From Allorhodoferax sp032337135 (GTDB taxonomy: Bacteria > Pseudomonadota > Gammaproteobacteria > Burkholderiales > Burkholderiaceae_C): a DNA stretch of 64,000 nt. Position numbers and translations under genes: made by a program. The stretch is taken from contig NZ_JAVXZZ010000006.1 in the NCBI RefSeq assembly GCF_032337135.1, forward strand, positions 1 through 64,000. Reading direction: 5' to 3'. The notes beneath the pieces are model-generated. The model saw only the letters and a list, made by a program, of their open reading frames with translations, was not told the DNA's origin and made no database searches. Numbering within the stretch: position 1 is the stretch's first letter; each line of letters opens with the position of its first letter. Shown here one piece after another: positions 1 through 7,240 of the stretch.

Positions 1-43
1 AGCCAACCAGTTGCCGCAAGGCGTGCTGGCCCTGTTGCGTTAA
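1..43 (+). CDS. fliC: Flagellin, C-terminal end (partial)
   Basis: Only the last 13 codons and the TAA stop (41-43) are inside the window. The frame starting at base 2 ends in ANQLPQGVLALLR, which matches the C-terminal D0 helix typical of bacterial flagellins (Gln/Leu-rich, ending in LL plus a basic residue). Flagellin is the filament subunit exported by the flagellar type III apparatus. The following hairpin terminator and the fliD, fliS and fliT genes directly downstream support the call. The rest of the gene lies upstream of base 1, so length and variable domain cannot be judged. Confidence 0.8.
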   Translation, partial: ANQLPQGVLALLR

Positions 44-60
44 ACCGCTCGGGCGTAAGA

Positions 61-81
61 ACGGTGCGGTTGCCGCACCGT
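61..81 (+). other. Perfect 9-bp hairpin after fliC
   Basis: ACGGTGCGG (61-69), loop TTG, CCGCACCGT (73-81). It lies 18 bases after the flagellin stop and just before the terminator hairpin. The arm GGTGCGG/CCGCACC recurs in two other intergenic sites nearby (1656-1671 and 2583-2613). It may stabilise the flagellin mRNA 3' end; that is inference. Confidence 0.6.
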
Positions 82-91
82 AGGCGCAAAG

Positions 92-118
92 AAATCGGCA
101 CCCTCGCGGTGCCGATTT
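92..118 (+). terminator. fliC terminator hairpin
   Basis: An 11-bp perfect stem, AAATCGGCACC (92-102) with CTCGC loop and GGTGCCGATTT (108-118). The stem starts in A residues and ends in T residues, so the U-rich tail is partly in the stem. It follows the flagellin gene and is the likely intrinsic terminator separating fliC from fliD. Confidence 0.75.
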
Positions 119-128
119 GCTTGAAAAC

Positions 129-155
129 TCAAGTTTGCGCTGAATTTGTCGATGT
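129..155 (+). promoter_or_regulatory. Candidate sigma-28 (FliA) promoter for fliD
   Basis: TCAAGTTT (129-136), 11-base spacer, GTCGATGT (148-155). Compared with the FliA consensus TAAAGTTT-N11-GCCGATAA, the -35 element matches 7 of 8 and the -10 element 5 of 8. Transcription would begin near 162, about 60 bases before the fliD start codon. The -10 match is only moderate. Confidence 0.4.
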
Positions 156-223
156 ATTCTGAACTTTGCGCGACATGGGACGGTCCGATAATGGAGCGGC
201 TCAGTGCTGGGCAGGAGGTTCTC

Positions 224-1645
224 ATGGCGATTACATCGACGGGTATTGGCAGCGGACTGGATGTCAACAGCATCGTTTCCCAGTTGACCGCCATCGAAAA
301 GCAGCCGCTCACTTCACTCAAGGTGAAGGCGGCAAAACTGCAGGTGCAGCTCACGACAGTCGGGCAAATCCAGTCTCAGGTTTCGGCTCTGGCCTCGGCC
401 GCCACGAGCCTGGGTAGCGTGCTGGGCTGGAAGGGTGTTACCGCCAGCAGTGCCAATCCGTCGGCGATCGGCGTCTCTGCCACGTCGGTAGCGGTGCCAG
501 CCAATTTCAATGTTGAAGTGACGGCTCTGGCCAAGGCCCAGTCGGTGGCCTTGCCTACGACCGTCGGGTCGCCTGCACTGCCGACGGCCACGGAGCAACT
601 GGGTTATGGAACCCTGAGCATCCAGGTAGGAAGCAAGGCGGCAGTCAATGTCACCATTGCCGACGGCAAGGGGACGCTGAGCGACATCGCCGCCAAGATC
701 AATGCCACCACGGGGGTCGGGGTGACCGCCACGGTCGTCAACGATCCGAGCGGAAAGCAGAATTTGCTGATTCGAAGCAATAGCACCGGCAGCGACGGTG
801 CGTTCACCATCACCGCCACCGAGGGGACAGGCGGAACCATCAGCGTCCCGTCCAATCTCTCGCGCCTGTCCTACGTGTCGGGCAACTACGCCATGGCATC
901 CACCCAGGCGGCGCAAAACGCTGCCATTACGCTCAACGGGGTAGCAGCCACTTCCAGCACCAATACCTTTGCCAATGTGGTGCCTGGAGTGACATTGACC
1001 GCACTGCAGACCACGACCCAGCCGGCCGAAGTGAAGATCGAGCGCGACACTGCCTCCATCACCAAGGCGCTGCAAGGTTTCGTTTCAGCGTACAACGCGC
1101 TCAATGCCACGCTGAGCGAGGCCACCAAGTACGATGCCGCGACTAACGTTGCCGGGCCGATGCAAGGCGACTCGGTGGTCACGGGTCTGAGCAATGCAAT
1201 GCGGCGACTGATGGGAAGCGTCCTCGACACCGGGTCCAGTTACAAGCGCGTGGCCGATGTCGGACTGACTGCCGGTCTGGGCGGTGACCTGGCACTGGAC
1301 ACGAGCAAGTTTTCTGCTGCGATGGCGGCCGACCTCAGCAATGTGCAGACCCTGTTCACTGCCTACAACGGCACCGACGCCAAAAACGGTTTTGGCGTTC
1401 GCGTCAAGGACTTTGCCAACGGCTTGCTGGCGTCGAGCGGCACGGTAACGGGAAAGAGCAGCGCGATCCAAAAGGCGATCGCGACCAACACGGCAGAACA
1501 GACCCGCATCAATGACAAGGCCAGCTTGTTCGAAGCGCGGCTCAAGAAGCAGTACTCCGGGCTGGATTCGAAGATGGCACAGTTGAATGCGCTGAACTCT
1601 TACGTGGCACAGCAAGTCACGACCTGGAATAAATCGAACAACTGA
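224..1645 (+). CDS. fliD: Flagellar filament cap protein FliD (HAP2)
   Basis: 473 residues. FliD caps the growing filament and promotes flagellin polymerisation. The N-terminus MAITSTGIGSGLDVNSIV is the classic FliD start, and the C-terminus has the long helical region ending near LNALNSYVAQQV that forms the coiled D0/D1 part. The frame is open from an ATG at 146, but the ATG at 224 is preceded by a perfect AGGAGG (213-218) with a 5-base spacer and aligns with the family start. It sits between fliC and fliS as in most Burkholderiales. The middle domain is rich in Ala, Thr and Ser, as usual for the variable D2/D3 region. Confidence 0.95.
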   Translation: MAITSTGIGSGLDVNSIVSQLTAIEKQPLTSLKVKAAKLQVQLTTVGQIQSQVSALASAATSLGSVLGWKGVTASSANPSAIGVSATSVAVPANFNVEVTALAKAQSVALPTTVGSPALPTATEQLGYGTLSIQVGSKAAVNVTIADGKGTLSDIAAKINATTGVGVTATVVNDPSGKQNLLIRSNSTGSDGAFTITATEGTGGTISVPSNLSRLSYVSGNYAMASTQAAQNAAITLNGVAATSSTNTFANVVPGVTLTALQTTTQPAEVKIERDTASITKALQGFVSAYNALNATLSEATKYDAATNVAGPMQGDSVVTGLSNAMRRLMGSVLDTGSSYKRVADVGLTAGLGGDLALDTSKFSAAMAADLSNVQTLFTAYNGTDAKNGFGVRVKDFANGLLASSGTVTGKSSAIQKAIATNTAEQTRINDKASLFEARLKKQYSGLDSKMAQLNALNSYVAQQVTTWNKSNN

Positions 1646-1655
1646 GGTCGCGTCT

Positions 1656-1671
1656 CCGCACCTGGGTGCGG
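1656..1671 (+). other. Hairpin between fliD and fliS
   Basis: CCGCACC (1656-1662), TG, GGTGCGG (1665-1671), a perfect 7-bp stem 10 bases after the fliD stop. No T-run follows at once, so it is more likely an mRNA-stability or attenuating element than a full terminator. The arms repeat those after fliC and before the T1SS operon. Confidence 0.45.
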
Positions 1672-1765
1672 CCGTGTCACCGGTTGATCCCCCATTTTTC
1701 GGAAACCACTTCATTCGATGAACAACATGCCGATAACGAAAGTAACACTTTCTGAAAGCAACAGC

Positions 1766-2185
1766 ATGTTCACACCAGTCAGTACCCGTGCCGCCTCGGT
1801 CTACAAGCGCGTCAACGTCGAAACCGGCATCGAATCAGCCAGTCCACACCAACTCGTGGTCATGTTGTTTGACGCCTTGCAGCAGTATCTTCTGGCGGCA
1901 CAAGGGGCCATGGAGCGTGGCGACGTAGCCTTGAAGTGCCAGAAGATGGGGGCGGCGATTCGCGTGCTTGACGAAGGTCTGCGCGGCGCCCTGAACCTGG
2001 AGCAGGGTGGCGACATTGCCCGCAACCTGGATGCGGTCTACGAGTTCTGTGTCAACCGCCTGACGGTGGCCAACCTCAAGAACGATCCCCAGGCCATTAC
2101 CGAAGTGATGGGCATCATGGCGCCGATCGCCAGCGGTTGGAAGCAGATGAACGGACAGACACCGGCGAATGGACAAAGCCGCTGA
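1766..2185 (+). CDS. fliS: Flagellin export chaperone FliS
   Basis: 139 residues from the ATG at 1766. FliS binds flagellin C-termini in the cytoplasm and stops premature polymerisation. The start MFTPVSTRAASVYKRV and the segment ASPHQLVVMLFDALQQYL are family hallmarks, followed by the four-helix body with LRGALNLEQGGDIARNL. An ATG at 1718 would add 16 residues (MNNMPITKV...), but FliS proteins normally begin at MF(T), so the shorter form is preferred; the ribosome-binding site before 1766 is weak. It lies 120 bases after fliD and 20 bases before fliT. Confidence 0.92.
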   Translation: MFTPVSTRAASVYKRVNVETGIESASPHQLVVMLFDALQQYLLAAQGAMERGDVALKCQKMGAAIRVLDEGLRGALNLEQGGDIARNLDAVYEFCVNRLTVANLKNDPQAITEVMGIMAPIASGWKQMNGQTPANGQSR

Positions 2186-2205
2186 AGGCGGACGGGGGAG
2201 TGCGC

Positions 2206-2505
2206 ATGTCCCGCATGCTGATTGATTACTACAAAGCCATTGAAGACAGCAGCGCGAAGATGCTGGAAGCGGCGCAAGCCCAGGACTGGGAGGGCGTGGT
2301 GCGATACGAAGGTGCCTGCGCTGTGCTGATCGAGCAGTTGCGTCACCGGGCCCAGACCGTTGAACTGCTCGAAGAGGAGCGGGTGGAGAAGGCCCGCATC
2401 ATGCGCCGCATCCTGGAGAACGACGCGCGCATCCGCGACCTCGCGGAGCCGTGGGTACAGTACCTCGATGGGCAGATGAACGGCGCGCGCACCCTGCTGC
2501 ACTGA
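2206..2505 (+). CDS. fliT: FliT-like flagellar chaperone
   Basis: 99 residues, all helical in appearance: MSRMLIDYYKAIEDSS, then Glu/Arg-rich helices ending in QMNGARTLLH. FliT proteins chaperone the cap protein FliD and in enterics also modulate FlhDC. The family is poorly conserved in sequence, so the call rests on size, helical character and position directly after fliS. GGGGGAG (2194-2200) precedes the ATG at 2206 at good spacing; the frame is open further upstream, but that start would overlap fliS by about 50 bases. The gene ends 21 bases before a strong terminator. Confidence 0.75.
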   Translation: MSRMLIDYYKAIEDSSAKMLEAAQAQDWEGVVRYEGACAVLIEQLRHRAQTVELLEEERVEKARIMRRILENDARIRDLAEPWVQYLDGQMNGARTLLH

Positions 2506-2526
2506 ACCTGTTCGCGCTAGACAAAT

Positions 2527-2552
2527 AGGCCGCTTTTGCGGCCTTTGTTTTT
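2527..2552 (+). terminator. Intrinsic terminator after fliT
   Basis: AGGCCGC (2527-2533), TTTT loop, GCGGCCT (2538-2544), followed by TTGTTTTT. A textbook rho-independent terminator that ends the fliDST unit and marks the left border of the inserted secretion block. Confidence 0.9.
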
Positions 2553-2582
2553 CGTTTCGATCCTGATGGGGCTGCCTATGAT

Positions 2583-2613
2583 GGTGCGGACTTGGTTGTA
2601 CCGGTACCGCACC
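2583..2613 (+). other. Inverted repeat before the T1SS operon
   Basis: GGTGCGG (2583-2589) and CCGCACC (2607-2613) are inverted arms separated by 17 bases, ending 7 bases before the ATG of the ABC transporter gene. It could be an operator or a 5' leader stem that hides the translation start. No clear Shine-Dalgarno sequence is visible here, so translation may depend on this structure. Function is inferred only. Confidence 0.35.
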
Positions 2614-2620
2614 TTCGCCC

Positions 2621-4510
2621 ATGGCATTCCTATCCACAGCACCGCCCAATGAAATCCGGCTGGCATTTCGCCAGCTGCGGTCTTCGTTCGTCTCGGTCGT
2701 GGTGTTCAGTGCCTTCCTGAATGTCATGCTGCTGGCGCCCAGCTTCTACATGATGCAGGTCTATGACCGTGTGCTCGCCAGTCGCAACGAAACCACGCTG
2801 CTGGTGCTGACGGCCATGATCTTGGGGGCCTACCTGTTTACGGGGGCCCTGGAGGTCATCCGCACCTGGGTGCTGGTACGCGTGGGCGCGCGTCTGGACA
2901 CCCTGCTGTCGGGCCGCATCCTGCAGGCATCTTTTGACCGCACCCTGCGACAAGCGGGAGGCAATGCCGGGCAAGCTTTGTACGACCTCACGTCCTTGCG
3001 GCAAACGTTGACGGGCGCCGGTCTGTTGGCCTTGGTTGACGTTCCCTGGCTGCCGTTCTACATGGTGGTCATCTATCTTGCGTCCCCCACGGTGGCAGGG
3101 TTCACCGCGTTCGGCGCCTTGCTGCTGGTGGGCATCACCGTACTGAATGAGCGCTCGTCCAAACTCCGGCTGGAGGCCGCCCAGACCCTGAGCATGAAGA
3201 CCCAACGGGAACTCGGCAACCACTTCCAGAATGCGGAGGTGATCGAGGCCATGGGCATGCTGGGGCGCCTGGCCGAGCGCTGGGCCCGTGCCCGCAACCA
3301 GGAGCTGGCCTTGCAGTCGATGGCAAGCGATCGTGGGGCCGTGTGGGGGGCAGCGGGCCGCTTTGTGCGTGTGGCGATGCAGTCCTTGTCCTTGGGTCTT
3401 GGCGCCATGCTGGTCATCGAAGGACAGATGTCGGCCGGCATGATGATGGCCATGTCTATCGTGGTCAGCCGCGCGCTGGCGCCTGCCGAATCGGTGGTGG
3501 CGAACTGGAAGTCACTGATCACGGCCCGGTCCGCCTACCGGCGCCTGGTGGAGTTGCTGGGCAGCTTTCCGCCGCGTCCCGAGCCCATGCGTCTGCCCTC
3601 ACCGCAGGGGCAGATCACGTTCGAAGGGGTCAGTACTGCCGCGCCTGGTTCCCGCCAGGCGATCCTGCGTCAGGTGAGCTTCGTCATCCAGCCCGGCGAC
3701 GTCGTGGCCGTCATCGGGGCCAGTGGTGCAGGCAAGTCGACGCTGGCGCGCCTGCTGGTGGGCGTCTGGCCTGCCATGGGCGGCGCGGTGCGGCTCGATG
3801 GTGCTGATCTGGCCCAGTGGCACCGTGAGGACCTGGGGCCATTCGTGGGCTACCTGCCGCAGGACATCGAGCTGTTCGATGGCACCGTGGCGGAGAACAT
3901 TGCGCGCTTTGGTGATGTGGATGCCGACGAGGTGGTGGCCGCGGCCCAGCGCGTCGGTGTACATGAGCAGATCCTGCGCCTGCCACAGGGCTACGACACG
4001 CCCCTTGGGCCTGGCGGCAGTTTCCTGTCCGGTGGGCAACGTCAACGCATCGGCTTGGCGCGTGCCCTGTACCGCGACCCGGTACTGGTGGTGCTGGACG
4101 AACCCAACTCCAATCTCGACGACGTGGGCGAGAAAGCCCTGTCGGCCGCCGTGTCTGATCTGGCCGCGCGCGGGCGTACCTGTGTGCTCATCACCCACCG
4201 CCCGGCGGTGCTTCCCCTGGCCAACAAGCTCATGGTGCTGCGCGACGGCACGTTGGCAGCGTATGGGCCACGCGATGCCGTGCTGGCGGCGTTGAACGGT
4301 CGCAGCGCCGAGCCCGTGCCGCCGGCAAATGCCGGCGCGGGCGGTAGCCGCCCCGCACCGCCTGTCGTGAGCGAGAAGGCCGCATCGGCACCCGACGCGC
4401 GACAGGATGGCCCCCGAGTTCCATCGCCACCGGCCCGATCCGAAATGCCGCCACCAGCGGTCCAGGCCGCCCCCGCGGCGGCCCCCTTCAATCTGCAGTT
4501 TCCGGAATGA
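2621..4510 (+). CDS. Type I secretion ABC transporter/permease (PrtD/HlyB family)
   Basis: 629 residues. The inner-membrane ATPase of a type I secretion system, which would recognise an uncleaved C-terminal signal and drive export. Residues 1-310 hold a six-helix exporter domain (LNVMLLAPSFYMMQVYDRVL is characteristic of PrtD-type transporters); there is no N-terminal C39 peptidase-like domain. The nucleotide-binding domain has Walker A GASGAGKST near residue 370, signature LSGGQRQRIGLARAL near 470 and Walker B VLVVLDEPNSNLD. The last 65 or so residues form an unusual Ala/Pro-rich tail. It starts the operon with the fusion protein one base downstream. The likely substrate is the giant repeat protein at 14035-28404. 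Confidence 0.92.
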   Translation: MAFLSTAPPNEIRLAFRQLRSSFVSVVVFSAFLNVMLLAPSFYMMQVYDRVLASRNETTLLVLTAMILGAYLFTGALEVIRTWVLVRVGARLDTLLSGRILQASFDRTLRQAGGNAGQALYDLTSLRQTLTGAGLLALVDVPWLPFYMVVIYLASPTVAGFTAFGALLLVGITVLNERSSKLRLEAAQTLSMKTQRELGNHFQNAEVIEAMGMLGRLAERWARARNQELALQSMASDRGAVWGAAGRFVRVAMQSLSLGLGAMLVIEGQMSAGMMMAMSIVVSRALAPAESVVANWKSLITARSAYRRLVELLGSFPPRPEPMRLPSPQGQITFEGVSTAAPGSRQAILRQVSFVIQPGDVVAVIGASGAGKSTLARLLVGVWPAMGGAVRLDGADLAQWHREDLGPFVGYLPQDIELFDGTVAENIARFGDVDADEVVAAAQRVGVHEQILRLPQGYDTPLGPGGSFLSGGQRQRIGLARALYRDPVLVVLDEPNSNLDDVGEKALSAAVSDLAARGRTCVLITHRPAVLPLANKLMVLRDGTLAAYGPRDAVLAALNGRSAEPVPPANAGAGGSRPAPPVVSEKAASAPDARQDGPRVPSPPARSEMPPPAVQAAPAAAPFNLQFPE

Positions 4511-4511
4511 C

Positions 4512-5843
4512 ATGAGCGACACCACCGTGCCATTGCCGAACCTCATGGAGCAGTTGCCTGACCTGGATGACGCGCGCGCGCGCCGTTGGGGCTGGTTGCT
4601 GCTGCTGGCCTGCTTTGGCTCCTTCATGGCCTGGGCCACGCTGGCACCGCTGGACTCCGCCGTGGTCTCTCCGGGGACCGTGACCGTGACCGGTAGCCGC
4701 AAGGTGGTGCAACCGCTGGCGGCAGGCAAGGTGACCGCGTTGCTGGTGCGCGAAGGCGACATGGTGCAAAAGGGCCAGACCCTGGTGCAGTTGGACGAAA
4801 CCAGCAGCCGCTCGCAGCTTGACCTCGTGCGCGGCCAGTGGCTGGTGGCGTTGGCCACGCAGGCCCGTCTGGAAGCAGAGCGCCAAGGCAGCGACACCAT
4901 TGTCTTTCCCGAGCAGCTGGCGCAGCTGGGAAGCGACGCGCGCGTACAGGAGGTCATGGCCTTGCAGACACGTCTGCTGGCTTCGCGGCGCCAGATGCGC
5001 AGCAATGAACTGCGGGGCTTTGACGCCAGCCTGCAAGGACTGGATTTCCAGGCGCAGGGACAGGAAGCAGCGCGTGAAGCCAAGGAAGCCCAAGGGCGAT
5101 TGATGCGCGAAGAACTGCGCAACCAGAAGGCCCTGGCCGAAGAAGGGTTCTATCCCCGCAATCGTGTCTCGGAGCAGGAGCGCGGGTACGCCAACCTGTT
5201 GGGTAGCCTTGCCGAGGACGCTAGCCAGCTGGGCAAGGTACGCCAGTCCATGGTGGAGCTGCGGGCGCGAAGGGCTGGACGCGAGCAGGAGTTGCGCAAG
5301 GACATCGAGTCGCAACTTTCAGACGTGCAGCGCGAAGCGGCGGCGCTCGAAGTGCGGCTGCGTGCGTTGGAGTTTGAGGTCGCCAACGCCACGATCCGCG
5401 CGCCGGCCGACGGCATCGTCATGGCCATGACGCTCAACACCGTCGGTGGGGTGGTCAGCGCGGGTGCCACGCTGATGGAACTGGTGCCGACCAAGGAGCC
5501 ATTGCGGGTCGAAGTCATGCTACCCGCTCACCAGATCGACCGGGTCAAGCCGGGCATGGACGTCGATCTGCAATTCACCGCTTTCAACACCGCCAACACG
5601 CCCCGGGTGGAAGGCAAGGTGGTGCTGGTTGCCCCCGATGCCCTGATAGACCCGCGGCATAATGGTTCGTACTTCAAGCTGGCGGTGGAAGTGCCCGTGC
5701 AGTCGCACGCCAAGCTGCGCCAGCATGAAATCCGCGCCGGCATGCCGGTGGAAGTGTTCATCAAAACCGGGGAGCGTACCTTCATGAACTACGTGCTCAA
5801 GCCCTTGATCGACCGGCTCAACCACGCCCTGATCGAGCCATGA
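4512..5843 (+). CDS. Type I secretion membrane fusion protein (HlyD/PrtE family)
   Basis: 443 residues from ATG 4512, one base after the ABC transporter stop. It would span the periplasm and link the ABC protein to the outer-membrane channel. A short cytoplasmic N-terminus is followed by one membrane helix (WGWLLLLACFGSFMAWATL, about residues 26-44), then a lipoyl half-motif, a long Gln/Glu/Arg-rich coiled coil (about residues 100-280), the second lipoyl half and a beta-barrel domain. The length and order match PrtE/HlyD proteins. It overlaps the next gene by 4 bases, so the three genes are probably translated together. Confidence 0.92.
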   Translation: MSDTTVPLPNLMEQLPDLDDARARRWGWLLLLACFGSFMAWATLAPLDSAVVSPGTVTVTGSRKVVQPLAAGKVTALLVREGDMVQKGQTLVQLDETSSRSQLDLVRGQWLVALATQARLEAERQGSDTIVFPEQLAQLGSDARVQEVMALQTRLLASRRQMRSNELRGFDASLQGLDFQAQGQEAAREAKEAQGRLMREELRNQKALAEEGFYPRNRVSEQERGYANLLGSLAEDASQLGKVRQSMVELRARRAGREQELRKDIESQLSDVQREAAALEVRLRALEFEVANATIRAPADGIVMAMTLNTVGGVVSAGATLMELVPTKEPLRVEVMLPAHQIDRVKPGMDVDLQFTAFNTANTPRVEGKVVLVAPDALIDPRHNGSYFKLAVEVPVQSHAKLRQHEIRAGMPVEVFIKTGERTFMNYVLKPLIDRLNHALIEP

Positions 5844-7228
5844 GTCTGATGAAACCGGGATGGCGCCGCAATGCCTTGTTCGCCGCATTGTGTGTGGCGG
5901 GCTTGTCCGCTGCCCGTGCGGGGGAGTTTGCGCAGGCCTACCAGGCCGCGCTGCAGAACGACGCCAAGTTCCAGTCGGCGCGCTACACCCTGGAGTCGGG
6001 GCAGCAGGCGCTACCGCTGGCACGTGCCGCCATACTGCCTACCGTTAGCGCCACGATATCGGACATGCAGGTGCAGGGAACGCAGGACATCGAATCGGCG
6101 GGAACCACCACCAGCAACAACCTGGACTACCGGGCACCGAGCCAGAGCATCTCGGCCCGCGTTCCACTGATCAATGCCGCCGGGGTGGCGGGTACACGGG
6201 TGGCGGGGGCCCAGGTAGAGGCGGCCCAATCCCAGTATGAAGCCCAGAAGGCGGACCTGCTGGACCGTCTGACCATGGCATTCCTGCAGCGCATGCTGGC
6301 AGAGGACGCCTTCAGCGCCACCCACGTCCAGATGCAGGCCGTGATCGAGCAGCGCAACCTGATGCGCAAGCGCCTGGAGCGTGGCGAAGGCACCAAGACT
6401 GAAGTGGCGGAGGCACGCGCCAGCGTCAGCACGGTACAGGCCCAGTGGGCGGATGCACGCGACCAGGTGACGAATACCCGGGCGGCACTGGCGCAGATGA
6501 CCGGCGAAAAGCTCACGGAGGCCAACGAAAAGGCGGTTCGGCTGGCCGATGACTTCAAGCCACCCGCATTGGAGCCGGCCGATCTGGCGCCATGGATTGC
6601 CATGGCCCTGGAAACCAGCCCGACCCTGCGCGCCAAGCGCCAGCTCGCTGCCGCCGCAGCGCAGGCCGTCGCCCGTGCCGACGCCGGCCACTTGCCGCGC
6701 CTGGATCTGGTGGCCAGCGTTTCGAATTCGCGCAACGAGAGTGCTTCATCGCTCAACCAGACTGTCAACCAGCGTGCCGTCGGTCTGCAGTTGTCGATTC
6801 CGATCTACAGCGGTGGGCAGGTGGTGGCGCAGGCCAAGGCCGCGAACGCCGAGCTTGCCCGTGCAGACGCGGAAGTCTTGGCGGAGCAGCGCGCCATTGA
6901 GCTCGATGTGACCCGTCTGTACCGCATTGTCCGCAACGGTGCCACCAAGCTGGAGTCCTATGTGGACGCGCTGGAAGCCAGCAACCTGGCGGCCGAAGGG
7001 GCCCGGCGGGGGCTGGAGAGTGGCTTGCGCACCAATGCCGACGTGCTGGAAGCCTTGCGCAAGGCAGCGCAGGCCCAGAAGGACCTGGCGCAGGCGCGCT
7101 ATGACCATGTGCTGCAGCGCATTCGGTTGTTCAACCGCGCCGGCATGCCGGCCGAGAAGATTGCCGAGCAGGTCGATGCCCTGCTCAAGCGCGAGGAAGG
7201 CTCCCCGCCCGCGCCCACGGCCCAGTAG
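5840..7228 (+). CDS. TolC-family outer membrane channel
   Basis: 462 residues. The start overlaps the fusion-protein stop (ATGA). The N-terminus MSLMKPGWRRNALFAALCV-AGLSAARA is a signal peptide with likely cleavage after ARA (about residue 27). The mature protein has the two-fold OEP repeat of TolC: tandem long helices (KADLLDRLTMAFLQRMLAE; EVLAEQRAIELDVTRLYRIV) and the LSIPIYSGGQV strand motif. It completes the secretion system with the two preceding genes. A dedicated TolC beside an ABC/MFP pair usually means a dedicated substrate. Confidence 0.93.
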   Translation: MSLMKPGWRRNALFAALCVAGLSAARAGEFAQAYQAALQNDAKFQSARYTLESGQQALPLARAAILPTVSATISDMQVQGTQDIESAGTTTSNNLDYRAPSQSISARVPLINAAGVAGTRVAGAQVEAAQSQYEAQKADLLDRLTMAFLQRMLAEDAFSATHVQMQAVIEQRNLMRKRLERGEGTKTEVAEARASVSTVQAQWADARDQVTNTRAALAQMTGEKLTEANEKAVRLADDFKPPALEPADLAPWIAMALETSPTLRAKRQLAAAAAQAVARADAGHLPRLDLVASVSNSRNESASSLNQTVNQRAVGLQLSIPIYSGGQVVAQAKAANAELARADAEVLAEQRAIELDVTRLYRIVRNGATKLESYVDALEASNLAAEGARRGLESGLRTNADVLEALRKAAQAQKDLAQARYDHVLQRIRLFNRAGMPAEKIAEQVDALLKREEGSPPAPTAQ

Positions 7229-7240
7229 GTCCGGTACCGC

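Noticed and set aside
3599..5122. 507-codon minus-strand frame opposite the T1SS genes
   Set aside because: It is the complement of the clearly recognisable ABC transporter and HlyD genes and shows no domain of its own.
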